This document shows, one piece after another, positions 8,338 through 16,273 of a stretch of 52,223 nt of DNA. The position numbers and the translations under genes are program-made. A model generated the notes under the pieces. That model was given only the letters and a program-made list of their open reading frames with translations. It was not told the origin of the DNA and did not search any database. Origin of the DNA: Bradyrhizobium campsiandrae (lineage in GTDB: Bacteria; Pseudomonadota; Alphaproteobacteria; Rhizobiales; Xanthobacteraceae); assembly GCF_014529705.1 (NCBI RefSeq), contig NZ_JAANIH010000063.1, forward strand, positions 1 to 52,223, written 5' to 3'. Position 1 is the first letter of the stretch; every line of letters starts with the position of its first letter.

Positions 8338-9117
8338 TCAACTCGCTTTGGGCACGAACGCGCCCGGCGGAATGTTGCCCTCGACATAGGCATGCTGGAG
8401 CGCGTCGAGCTGCACCCACAGCACGTTGGTCTTGAAGATCAGCGCGTTGCACACCTGCGCGCGCTGCTCCGGCGTCGTGGCGTGGGTCCTGACATACTCC
8501 AGCGCGAAATTGGCATCGCGCGGCGCCTGGGTCAGGCGGCGCTTGAAGTAGCTCATGATGTCAGGATTGACGAAATCGTAGTGCTGCAACATGCCGGCGA
8601 TGCGCTCTTCATGGATACCAGGCGCGAACAGCTCCGTGAGCGAGGAGGCGATCGCCTCCAGCGGGCTCTTCTCACGGCAATAGTGCACATAGGCTTCCAC
8701 CGCGAAGCGCGTTGCGGGAAGAATGCCTTCGGTCGATTCCACGTAAGCCGTGTCGAGGCCGAGGCCCTCGGTCAGCTTCAGCCAGCGCTCGATGCCGCCT
8801 TCGCTGCCGACATCGCCGTCATGGTCCTCGATGCGGTGGCGCCATTCCAGGCGCGTGGCACGGTCGCGGAAGCGCGAGATCACCACCGCATCCTTGATCG
8901 GGATGGTGCTCTGGTAATAGTAGCGGTTCAGCGCCCAGGCCTGCACCTGGCCCTTGTTCAGCTTGCCGCCGTGCAGCAGCTTATGGAACGGATGCAGGCT
9001 GTGATAGCGCGTCGCCCCGATATGGCGCAGCACAGCCTCGAGCTCCTCGGCCGAGTTGAGCCTGATGTCCTTGCCAACAGAGAGCGCGGTCATTCCAGTC
9101 ATGGATGCGGCATTCAC
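8338..9117 (-). CDS. pqqC: Pyrroloquinoline-quinone synthase PqqC
   Basis: PqqC is the cofactor-free oxidase that performs the final ring closure and eight-electron oxidation to PQQ. It belongs to the all-helical TenA/heme-oxygenase-like fold. Conserved stretches include HPFHKLLHGGKL, NRYYYQSTIPIKDA, HRIEDHDGD and SLTELFAP. I chose the GTG at 9117, which overlaps the pqqB stop as GTGA and has GGAG eight bases upstream. In-frame ATGs at 9102 and 9093 give slightly shorter proteins (254 and 251 residues) and are possible. From the GTG the protein has 259 residues. Confidence 0.95.
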   Translation of the reverse strand: MNAASMTGMTALSVGKDIRLNSAEELEAVLRHIGATRYHSLHPFHKLLHGGKLNKGQVQAWALNRYYYQSTIPIKDAVVISRFRDRATRLEWRHRIEDHDGDVGSEGGIERWLKLTEGLGLDTAYVESTEGILPATRFAVEAYVHYCREKSPLEAIASSLTELFAPGIHEERIAGMLQHYDFVNPDIMSYFKRRLTQAPRDANFALEYVRTHATTPEQRAQVCNALIFKTNVLWVQLDALQHAYVEGNIPPGAFVPKAS

Positions 9118-10043
9118 AGCACGATCTCCGTTCCGTCGGCGGGAATCTGCCATCCCGCCTGTTCAGCAGTCTTGCGTTCAGGCGAGGCAGGCAGAAGCGC
9201 CGGGTTCGAGTTATTGATATGCAGAAATATCTTCCTGTCGATATTGAGATCGGCCAGCCGCGCGATCGCACCGTCCTCGCCGGACATCGCGACATGTCCC
9301 ATGCTCTTGCCGGTCTTGTGGCCGAGGCCGGCGCGGATCATCTCGTCGTCCCGCCACACCGTGCCGTCGAAGAACACCAGCGCGGCGCCGTCGATCTCGG
9401 CCTTGAGCGCGTCGGTGATGTCGGCGCAGGCGGCGATGAAGTAGAAGCACTTGCCGGATGATTTGTCTGATATCTTCAGGCCCAGCGTATCGCCGTCGCC
9501 GCCCTCGCCGCCGGGATGCGCCTTGCCCTCGAGATACCAGGCCGATTTGCCCGGCACCGCGAACGGCAGCACTTCGAGGCCTGAGCGCGTGCCATCCGTG
9601 AGCCGCGGCTCGAACCGCTCGCCGATTCCGATCGGCTGGCGTTTCACGGTCTTCTCGTTCAGCACGTTGAAGATGCTGTTGCTGGCCAGGATCGCCAGCA
9701 CCTTCTCATGCCCATAGACCGTGAAGGGCGAGCCCTCGCGCATCGACAACAGGCCCGCGACCGCATCGACCTCGCTGTTGGTCAGGATCACGCCGGCAAC
9801 GGGCGTATGGCGCAACGCGCCGGCCTTCGGATGCAGCTGCGGCGTGGCATTCAATTGCTGGCGCAGGTCGGGGGAGGCGTTGATCAGGAACCAGTGCTCG
9901 CCGTCGCCGCTGAAGGCGACCGAGGCCTGGGTTCGATAAAGCTCATGTCCAAAGCTACGTGCCGTCCGGCAACCCTCGCAACCGCAATTCCATTGCGGGA
10001 CTCCGCCGCCGGCCCCGGCGCCCAGGACGACGACGCGAAGCAT
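9114..10043 (-). CDS. pqqB: PqqB, metallo-beta-lactamase-fold PQQ biosynthesis protein
   Basis: The 309-residue protein begins LRVVVLGAGAGGGVPQWNC and carries the PqqB zinc motif C20-G-C22-E-G-C25. It is needed for PQQ formation and has been proposed to hydroxylate the crosslinked tyrosine intermediate. It is the first gene after the pqqA-pqqB spacer and its stop overlaps the pqqC start. A good ribosome site (CAGGAGACGG) precedes its ATG. Confidence 0.97.
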   Translation of the reverse strand: MLRVVVLGAGAGGGVPQWNCGCEGCRTARSFGHELYRTQASVAFSGDGEHWFLINASPDLRQQLNATPQLHPKAGALRHTPVAGVILTNSEVDAVAGLLSMREGSPFTVYGHEKVLAILASNSIFNVLNEKTVKRQPIGIGERFEPRLTDGTRSGLEVLPFAVPGKSAWYLEGKAHPGGEGGDGDTLGLKISDKSSGKCFYFIAACADITDALKAEIDGAALVFFDGTVWRDDEMIRAGLGHKTGKSMGHVAMSGEDGAIARLADLNIDRKIFLHINNSNPALLPASPERKTAEQAGWQIPADGTEIVL

Positions 10044-10103
10044 GATCCGTCTCCTGGAGGCAACGTCGCGAGGTGGATCTCAGGCCTCAATGATTGGGCC
10101 GAC

Positions 10104-10125
10104 CCGGTTTCCGTGCGGAAACCGG
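10104..10125 (-). promoter_or_regulatory. Perfect 10-bp hairpin between pqqA and pqqB
   Basis: CCGGTTTCCG (10104-10113) and CGGAAACCGG (10116-10125) are exact inverse complements with only TG between, inside the 129-base pqqA-pqqB spacer. No U-tract follows on the minus strand. I read it as an RNA processing or stabilising hairpin, or a partial attenuator, that lets pqqA RNA accumulate above pqqBCDE RNA. Confidence 0.65.
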
Positions 10126-10172
10126 CCGTGAGCGCAAGACCCACCTGCGCAGAACGCTTAACTACCAACCGC

Positions 10173-10253
10173 TCACTTGCGGGTGGCGCTCACATACATG
10201 TTGATTTCCATGCCGCAGGGCACTTCGACGATCTTCGGGGCTTTCCAGGCCAT
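10173..10253 (-). CDS. pqqA: PqqA, 26-residue precursor peptide of PQQ
   Basis: This gene is too short for ordinary gene calls but is clear on reading: it starts MAWKAPKIVEV and ends YVSATRK. The two residues that become PQQ are present at canonical spacing, E16 and Y20, in the block PCGMEINMY. The ATG at 10253 has GGAGAGCC just upstream. It heads the pqqABCDE operon and is separated from pqqB by 129 bases that contain a strong hairpin. Confidence 0.97.
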   Translation of the reverse strand: MAWKAPKIVEVPCGMEINMYVSATRK

Positions 10254-10283
10254 TTTGGCTCTCCATTCGCGATTTCGGACGTA

Positions 10284-10314
10284 TCCGCCCAACGACTAAA
10301 TTACTGCGGGCGGA
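10284..10314 (-). promoter_or_regulatory. Inverted repeat in the pqqA upstream region
   Basis: TCCGCCC (10284-10290) and GGGCGGA (10308-10314) are perfect inverse complements spaced by 17 bases, 31-61 bases upstream of the pqqA ATG. A second short pair, CGGAC/GTCCG, lies near 10339-10360. The arrangement suits an operator or a leader hairpin. The rest of the 10254-10516 gap shows no gene. Confidence 0.4.
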
Positions 10315-10516
10315 AAAGTTCGCTAGTGAAATTTTCCCGGACATAGGTAGTAGGTCCGCAGAATTGCTGCGCTGCAAAGAGAGCGTATTGCCGCCGCAAA
10401 GCCGGGGAATGAAGATGTGCAGGGCCCGCCGATAGGTCGTGCTCGCTGTCGGGATAAACCAGTTGTGAGTACGGAACGGCTTTCAATCAGCTACAGGCGA
10501 CCCCATTGGATCAGGC

Positions 10517-10774
10517 ATGCCCAGATATTTCTTCAACACCCGTATCGGCGACGAATTGATCGTGGATCCTGACGGCGAGGATCTGCGCAATCCCGATCGT
10601 GCCTGGGAGGTCGCCCGCCAGATGATTCTGGAGGTGGTGAAGTCCGAAGGTGCCCAGCCGGCCCTGCTCGAGGCCGTCATCGAGGTCACCGACGTCGCCG
10701 GCGAGATCGTGCTGGAGTTCCCCTTCAGCGAGGCCCTGCTTGATATGCCGGACCAGTCCGCGACGCGGCATTAG
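10517..10774 (+). CDS. DUF6894-family small protein
   Basis: The 85-residue acidic protein starts MPRYFFNTRIGDELIVDPDGEDL, the hallmark of a small-protein family (recognised as DUF6894) that is abundant in Bradyrhizobium. It has a predicted beta-hairpin start, a helical middle (AWEVARQMILEVV) and a beta C-terminus (AGEIVLEFPF). It has no signal peptide, membrane segment or known function. It is monocistronic, divergent from pqqA, and followed 20 bases later by a family A repeat. The ribosome site is weak. Confidence 0.75.
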   Translation: MPRYFFNTRIGDELIVDPDGEDLRNPDRAWEVARQMILEVVKSEGAQPALLEAVIEVTDVAGEIVLEFPFSEALLDMPDQSATRH

Positions 10775-10793
10775 CGGCCTCCGCTCTCTCCCC

Positions 10794-10879
10794 GTCGTTG
10801 CGAGGAGCCCTTGCGACGAAGCAATCCAGACTGCTTCTGCGGTGACAAGTCTGGATTGCTTCGCTTCGCTCGCAATGAC
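10794..10879. repeat. Dispersed palindromic repeat, family A copy 2
   Basis: The short form of the element: GTCGTTGCGAG at the left, CGAAGCAATCCAG / CTGGATTGCTTCG inside, and CTCGCAATGAC at the right. It lies between the DUF6894 gene and the amidase gene. It creates an open frame running into the amidase that should not be taken as the amidase N-terminus. Confidence 0.9.
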
Positions 10880-10954
10880 GAAGTACCCCCGCGAAATCCG
10901 CATGGCTTTGCCGCGTTCCCGGCGCTAAAAGACGCCGGTTACACGGAGCACATC

Positions 10955-12355
10955 ATGCCAGATCTTTGGCGCCTGTCGGCCGCCGACCTCGCCACCCTCG
11001 TCAAATCCAGGAAAGTGTCCGCCCGGGAGGCGGCCAAGGCCGGACTCGACCGCCTGGATGCCGTCAATCCCAAGCTCAACGCCGTGATCGACCACCGGCC
11101 CGAGGACGTGCTCAAGCAGGCCGACGCGGTCGATGCCGCCATCGCCAGGGGCGAGGACGCGGGCGTGCTCGCGGGCGTCCCCGTCACCATCAAGGCCAAT
11201 GTCGACCAGGCGGGCTTTGCCACCACCAACGGCCTGAAGCTCCAGAAGGACCTGATTGCGCGCGAGGACAATCCGGTCGTCGCCAATTTCCGCAAGGCCG
11301 GCGCGGTTCTCCTTGGACGCACCAACTGCCCCGCCTTCTCCTATCGCTGGTTCACCACCAACCTCGTCCATGGCGACACCAAGAACCCACGCGATGCCGC
11401 ACTGACGCCGGGCGGCTCGTCCGGCGGCGCCGGCTCGGCGGTCGCGGCCGGGATCGGCCACATCGCCCACGGGACCGACATCGCCGGCTCGATCCGCTAT
11501 CCCGCCTATGCCTGCGGCGTGCACGGCCTGCGCCCGACGCTCGGCCGCATTCCCGCCTTCAATCCGGCGCTGCCGGAGCGCCCGATCGGCCCGCAGATCA
11601 TGGCGGTCTCGGGCCCGCTGGCGCGCACCGTGAACGATTTGCGCATCGCGCTCGCGGCGATGTCGGCCCGCGACGTGCGCGATCCCTGGTATGTGCCGGC
11701 GCCGCTAGAAGGCCCGGCGCGGCAGAAGCGCGCCGCGATCTGTCTCAATCCGGACGGCCTCGCCACCAAGCCTGAGGTGAAGGCGGCCGTGACCGACGCC
11801 GGCAAGCGGCTGGAGCGCGCGGGGTGGGCCGTCGATGTGATCGAGAACACGCCCCCGATGCGCGAGGCGGTCGAGTGGCAACGCAAACTCTGGCTCGGCG
11901 ATGGCTTCGAGGCGCAGCTCGCAATGGCCGAGCGCGAGGGTGACCCCGGCGCGCTGGCCTGCCTCAACGGCAACCGCGCCAAGGTCACGCCGATGGACCA
12001 GGCCAATTACGCGCAGGCGCTGACCCGCCGCGCCACGCTGACGCGCGACTGGATGCTGTTCTTCGAGACCTACGCCGTGGTGCTGACGCCGGTGTCCGGC
12101 GAGCTGCCGTTCCCCGATCATCTCGACCGCAAGGATTCCGAATCCTTCGAGCGCGTCTGGGAAGCGCAGATGCCGCAGATCGCCACGCCCTTCATGGGGC
12201 TGCCGGGTTTGGTCGTCTCCACCGGTCTCGTCGGCAAGAGTCCAGTCGGCGTGCAGATCGTCTCCGGCCGCTATCGTGAGGATCTGTGTCTGCTCGCCGG
12301 CGAAGCGATCGAGGCAGGCGGCGTGCCGGCTTCGCCGATCGATCCCGTGGGGTAG
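10955..12355 (+). CDS. Amidase signature family hydrolase
   Basis: The 466-residue enzyme carries the Ser-cisSer-Lys triad of the amidase signature family: K80 in GVPVTIKAN, S155 in PGGSSGGAG and S179 in GTDIAGSIRYP. I set the start at the ATG at 10955 (MPDLWRLSAADLATL), behind CGGAG; the frame opens earlier but only through repeat DNA. The substrate cannot be told from sequence: amides, aryl-amides and acyl transfer are all known in the family. The next gene, a glutathione peroxidase, starts two bases after its stop, so they are co-transcribed. Confidence 0.88.
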   Translation: MPDLWRLSAADLATLVKSRKVSAREAAKAGLDRLDAVNPKLNAVIDHRPEDVLKQADAVDAAIARGEDAGVLAGVPVTIKANVDQAGFATTNGLKLQKDLIAREDNPVVANFRKAGAVLLGRTNCPAFSYRWFTTNLVHGDTKNPRDAALTPGGSSGGAGSAVAAGIGHIAHGTDIAGSIRYPAYACGVHGLRPTLGRIPAFNPALPERPIGPQIMAVSGPLARTVNDLRIALAAMSARDVRDPWYVPAPLEGPARQKRAAICLNPDGLATKPEVKAAVTDAGKRLERAGWAVDVIENTPPMREAVEWQRKLWLGDGFEAQLAMAEREGDPGALACLNGNRAKVTPMDQANYAQALTRRATLTRDWMLFFETYAVVLTPVSGELPFPDHLDRKDSESFERVWEAQMPQIATPFMGLPGLVVSTGLVGKSPVGVQIVSGRYREDLCLLAGEAIEAGGVPASPIDPVG

Positions 12356-12357
12356 CG

Positions 12358-12834
<477 letters not shown>

Positions 12835-12845
12835 GCGAGACATCC

Positions 12846-13088
12846 ATGAGCGATGAATTCCCGGACCGCCTGTCCGTTGACCCCAATAGCCCCTATTACA
12901 ACGCCGACATCCTCTCGCGCGACGTCGGCATCCGCTTCAAGGGCATCGAGAAGACCAATGTCGAGGAGTACTGCATCAGCGAAGGCTGGGTCCGCGTCAC
13001 CGCAGGCAACGCCAAGGACCGCTACGGCAATCCGCTGACCATCAAGGTGCACGGGCCGGTCGAGCCGTATTTCAGGGACAAGAAGTAA
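12846..13088 (+). CDS. DUF3297-family small protein
   Basis: The 80-residue protein starts MSDEFPDRLSVDPNSPYYN and contains VRVTAGNAKDRYGNPLTIK, which I recognise as DUF3297 (glutathione-peroxidase-associated in many proteobacteria, function unknown). It is charged, soluble and lacks cysteines suited to redox chemistry apart from one in EEYCISEG. An in-frame ATG at 12831 overlaps the peroxidase stop as ATGA and would add five residues; either start keeps it in the operon. Confidence 0.82.
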   Translation: MSDEFPDRLSVDPNSPYYNADILSRDVGIRFKGIEKTNVEEYCISEGWVRVTAGNAKDRYGNPLTIKVHGPVEPYFRDKK

Positions 13089-13110
13089 GAGCCGCGCCTA
13101 AATGTTTCCC

Positions 13111-13240
13111 CGTCACCCTGAGGTGCTCGCCTCTTCGGCGAGCCTCGAAGGGCGACGGCCCGGCTGCATCTCGGCCGTACATCCTTCGAGGCTCCCGATC
13201 GGGCGCTGAGCGCCCCATCACTCGCACCTCAGGATGACGG
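13111..13240. repeat. Dispersed palindromic repeat, family C
   Basis: The ends CGTCACCCTGAGGTGC and GCACCTCAGGATGACGG are imperfect inverted repeats. Internal parts (CTTCGGCGAGCCTCGAAGG and CCTTCGAGGCTCC) add further stems. One copy only in this window. It fills most of the gap between DUF3297 and the tartrate dehydratase gene. Confidence 0.8.
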
Positions 13241-13284
13241 GAAGACAGCGGCGAAATGCCTCTCGACCACCAAAGGCCCCGTCC

Positions 13285-14454
13285 ATGTCCGTCCGCATCG
13301 TCGACGTCCGCGAGATCACCAAGCCGATCTCGTCCCCGATCCGCAACGCCTATATCGACTTCACGAAGATGACGACCAGCCTCGTCGCCGTCGTCACGGA
13401 TGTCGTGCGCGACGGCAGGCGCGTCGTCGGCTACGGCTTCAACTCCAACGGCCGCTACGGGCAGGGCGGCCTGATCCGCGAGCGCTTCGCCGCGCGCATT
13501 CTCGACGCCGATCCGAAATCGCTGCTCGATGCGAGCGGCGACAATCTCGACCCCGACAAGGTCTGGGCTGCGATGATGAGCAACGAGAAGCCGGGCGGCC
13601 ATGGCGAGCGCTCGGTCGCGGTCGGCACCATCGACATGGCGGTGTGGGACGCGGTGGCGAAGATATCAGGCAAGCCGCTGTTCCGCCTGCTCGCCGAGCG
13701 TCACGGCGTCGCCGCCAATCCGCGCGTCTTCGTCTACGCCGCCGGCGGTTACTATTATCCCGGCAAGGATCTTGCGATGCTGCGCGCCGAGATGCGCGGC
13801 TATCTCGATCGCGGCTACAATGTCGTGAAGATGAAGATCGGTGGCGCGCCGATTGACGAAGACCGCACCCGCATCGAGGCGGTGCTGAAGGAGATCGGCA
13901 AGGACGCGCAGCTCGCCGTCGACGCCAACGGCCGCTTCAATCTGGAGACCGGCATCGCCTACGCAAAAATGCTGCGCGACTATCCGCTGTTCTGGTACGA
14001 GGAAGCCGGCGATCCCCTCGACTACGCGCTGCAGGCCGCGCTCGCCGAATTCTATCCGGGCCCGATGGCGACAGGCGAGAACCTCTTCAGCCACCAGGAC
14101 GCGCGCAATCTGATCCGCTACGGCGGCATGCGCCCCGACCGCGACTGGTTGCAATTCGACTGCGCGCTGTCCTACGGTCTGTGCGAATACCAGCGCACCC
14201 TCGAGGTGCTGAAGACCCACGGCTGGTCGCCGAGCCGCTGCATCCCCCACGGCGGCCACCAGATGTCGCTCAACATCGCGGCCGGCCTGGGCCTCGGCGG
14301 CAACGAAAGCTATCCGGATCTGTTCCAGCCCTATGGCGGCTTCCCCGACGGTATCAGCGTCGAGAACGGCCACATCACCATGCCGGATCTCCCCGGCATC
14401 GGCTTCGAGGGCAAGTCCGATCTCTACAAGGAAATGAAGGCGCTGGCGGAGTAG
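13285..14454 (+). CDS. tarD: D(-)-tartrate dehydratase (enolase superfamily)
   Basis: This enzyme dehydrates D-tartrate to oxaloacetate. The product from the ATG at 13285 is 389 residues, and the key positions match the characterised B. japonicum enzyme: metal ligands D213 (AVDANG), E239 (FWYEE) and E265 (ATGEN), base K184 (VVKMKIGG) and H322 (CIPHGG). The match in both numbering and context makes the assignment strong. No tartrate transporter or LysR-type regulator lies next to it. It is flanked by a family C repeat upstream and a family A repeat downstream and appears monocistronic. Confidence 0.95.
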   Translation: MSVRIVDVREITKPISSPIRNAYIDFTKMTTSLVAVVTDVVRDGRRVVGYGFNSNGRYGQGGLIRERFAARILDADPKSLLDASGDNLDPDKVWAAMMSNEKPGGHGERSVAVGTIDMAVWDAVAKISGKPLFRLLAERHGVAANPRVFVYAAGGYYYPGKDLAMLRAEMRGYLDRGYNVVKMKIGGAPIDEDRTRIEAVLKEIGKDAQLAVDANGRFNLETGIAYAKMLRDYPLFWYEEAGDPLDYALQAALAEFYPGPMATGENLFSHQDARNLIRYGGMRPDRDWLQFDCALSYGLCEYQRTLEVLKTHGWSPSRCIPHGGHQMSLNIAAGLGLGGNESYPDLFQPYGGFPDGISVENGHITMPDLPGIGFEGKSDLYKEMKALAE

Positions 14455-14496
14455 GGTGGGCGCCGGGGCAAGAGCGACGGCCGCGCTGCACACTCA

Positions 14497-14642
14497 GTCA
14501 TTGCGAGCGCAGCGACTTGTCCGCCGGAGCCTTGGCGAAGGCGGAAGCAATCCAGAATCCCTCCTCGGAGACAGTCTGGATTGCTTCGTCGCATCCGCGC
14601 AAAATTGCTACGCAATTTTGTCGCTGAGCTCCTCGCAATGAC
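14497..14642. repeat. Dispersed palindromic repeat, family A copy 3 (long form)
   Basis: The largest copy, 146 bases. Besides the GTCATTGCGAG...CTCGCAATGAC ends and the CAATCCAG/CTGGATTG core, it holds an extra left module (CTTGTCCGCCGGAGCC) and an AT-rich right module with CAAAATTGC / GCAATTTTG. It lies between the convergent tarD and malonyl-CoA decarboxylase genes, where it could terminate both transcripts. Confidence 0.9.
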
Positions 14643-14662
14643 GATGTGGCGAGAGCAGGGGC

Positions 14663-16015
14663 CTAAGACAACCGCATGTCCAATAGCCGCCGCCCTTCGC
14701 CCTTCAAGAGCTTCCTCACCGCGCTCGAGGCCACGACCTCGCCGTCATTGGCGTAGGCTTCGTGGTTCTTCTCGATGTCGTCGAGGCGGTAGAGGTAGTT
14801 GACCATCACGCCGGCGGATTCGCGCAGGCCCTTGGGCGAGAGGTCGCCCAGCCAGTTGATGCGCTCCAGCCGCGCGCCGTTGCCGAGGTGGAAGCGGGCG
14901 ACGGAATCGATCAGGCGGCCCTTCGGCGTGCGCGCCTTCAGGAAGTAGTGCGCGGCGAGCGGCTCGATCACGCCGCGCAGCTGCGCGGTCGTCTCCGGAT
15001 TCTCGTACCATTTGGGATCGTCGAGGCGCTTGAGGATCTCGCGGTCCTCATCCGACAGCGGCAGGTCCTTGTCCTGTCTGATCCATGGCATGAAGCCCGG
15101 CACCGGCGACAGCGTCACGAAGGTGTCGAGCTTCGGCAGCTCGCGGCGCAGCTCTTCCACCACCTGCTTGATCAGGAAGCTGCCGAAGGAGATGCCGCCG
15201 AGGCCGCGTTGGGTATTCGAGATCGAATAAAACACGGCGGTGCGCGCCTTCGCGATCGACAGATGCTGGCGATCCACCGCGAGCAGCGGCGCGATCGCGC
15301 CCGGAATCGTCTCGGTCAGCGCCACCTCGACGAAGATCAGGGGCTCGTCCACCATCGCGGGATGGAAGAAGGCGTAGCAGCGGCGGTCGACCGGATCGAT
15401 GCGGCGGCGCAGATCGTCCCAGTCCGAGATCTCGTGCACCGCTTCATAGCGGATGATCTTTTCGAGGATGTTGGCCGGGGTCGACCAGTCAATCCGGCGC
15501 AGCACGAGAAACCCCCTGTTGAACCACGAAGAGAGAAGATGCGAGACGTCGCGGTCGAGCGCGGCGAGATCGGTGTGTCCGTTCATCATGCCGAGCAAAT
15601 CGGCGCGCATGGCGACGAGATCGCCGGTGCCACCAGGGGCGCGGTTGAGCCGGCGGATCAGTTCCTGCCGCCGCGGCTCCGAGGCGAAATGCAGCGCGCT
15701 GGCGTCCTCGTCATCAGGCTTGGTGCGCCACTTCTCGATCGCCTTGCTCAGGCGCTCCCGATCCGGACCGAAATCGCGCACCAGCCCTTCGAAGAAGGCG
15801 CGGCGTCCTGCCGCATCCAACTCCTGGTAGATGTCGAGCACCTCGCGCGCCATGGCAGTGCCGGAAGCCTCGCCACGGCCCGACAGCAGCGCGCCGCAGA
15901 GCTCGATCAGCCCGTCGGCATCCTGCTTGGTGTCGGCGGAATCTCCCCGGCGCAGCAGCGTGCGGCCGCGCTCGGAAATCGTGGCGAGCAGGTCGGAGAA
16001 GAAGGCATTGGCCAT
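14663..16015 (-). CDS. matA: Malonyl-CoA decarboxylase
   Basis: Decarboxylates malonyl-CoA to acetyl-CoA. The 450-residue form starting MANAFFSDLL (ATG at 16015) covers the helical N-terminal domain (about 1-150) and the acetyltransferase-like catalytic domain. Catalytic candidates are S303 in TLSPVPGFMPW and H376 in ARFHLGNGARLE, matching the Ser/His pair of the family. No malonyl-CoA synthetase (matB) or malonate carrier (matC) is adjacent, unlike the matABC operon of Rhizobium trifolii. The reading frame runs further upstream without homology. It is transcribed towards tarD. Confidence 0.92.
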   Translation of the reverse strand: MANAFFSDLLATISERGRTLLRRGDSADTKQDADGLIELCGALLSGRGEASGTAMAREVLDIYQELDAAGRRAFFEGLVRDFGPDRERLSKAIEKWRTKPDDEDASALHFASEPRRQELIRRLNRAPGGTGDLVAMRADLLGMMNGHTDLAALDRDVSHLLSSWFNRGFLVLRRIDWSTPANILEKIIRYEAVHEISDWDDLRRRIDPVDRRCYAFFHPAMVDEPLIFVEVALTETIPGAIAPLLAVDRQHLSIAKARTAVFYSISNTQRGLGGISFGSFLIKQVVEELRRELPKLDTFVTLSPVPGFMPWIRQDKDLPLSDEDREILKRLDDPKWYENPETTAQLRGVIEPLAAHYFLKARTPKGRLIDSVARFHLGNGARLERINWLGDLSPKGLRESAGVMVNYLYRLDDIEKNHEAYANDGEVVASSAVRKLLKGEGRRLLDMRLS

Positions 16016-16157
16016 CTGGGCGTTTCGAATCCGGGTTTGTGCGATGCGGAAGCTTACACGGGATTTAGGCGGAAGCCGATCACAATCAAGCAGGCGGAAT
16101 GCGGCATCTTTAGTCGGCCATGTGGAAACCGTCATGTGGGGCGGTTCGATCGGTGCC

Positions 16158-16247
16158 GTAGGGTGGGCAAAGGCGCACTTGCGCCGTGCCCACGATCTCT
16201 CTCGACTGCGAAAAATGCGTGGGCACGCTCCGCTTTGCCCACCCTAC
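16158..16247. repeat. Dispersed palindromic repeat, family B copy 2
   Basis: GTAGGGTGGGCAAAGGCGC at the left, GCTTTGCCCACCCTAC at the right, with GTGCCCACG / CGTGGGCAC inside. Nearly identical to copy 1 at 40-127, and it lies between malonyl-CoA decarboxylase and the AraC gene. The rest of the 16016-16273 gap shows no gene; the malonyl-CoA decarboxylase promoter should be between the repeat and 16015. Confidence 0.85.
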
Positions 16248-16273
16248 AGTTGCTCGCAATGACGTGGAGAGAG

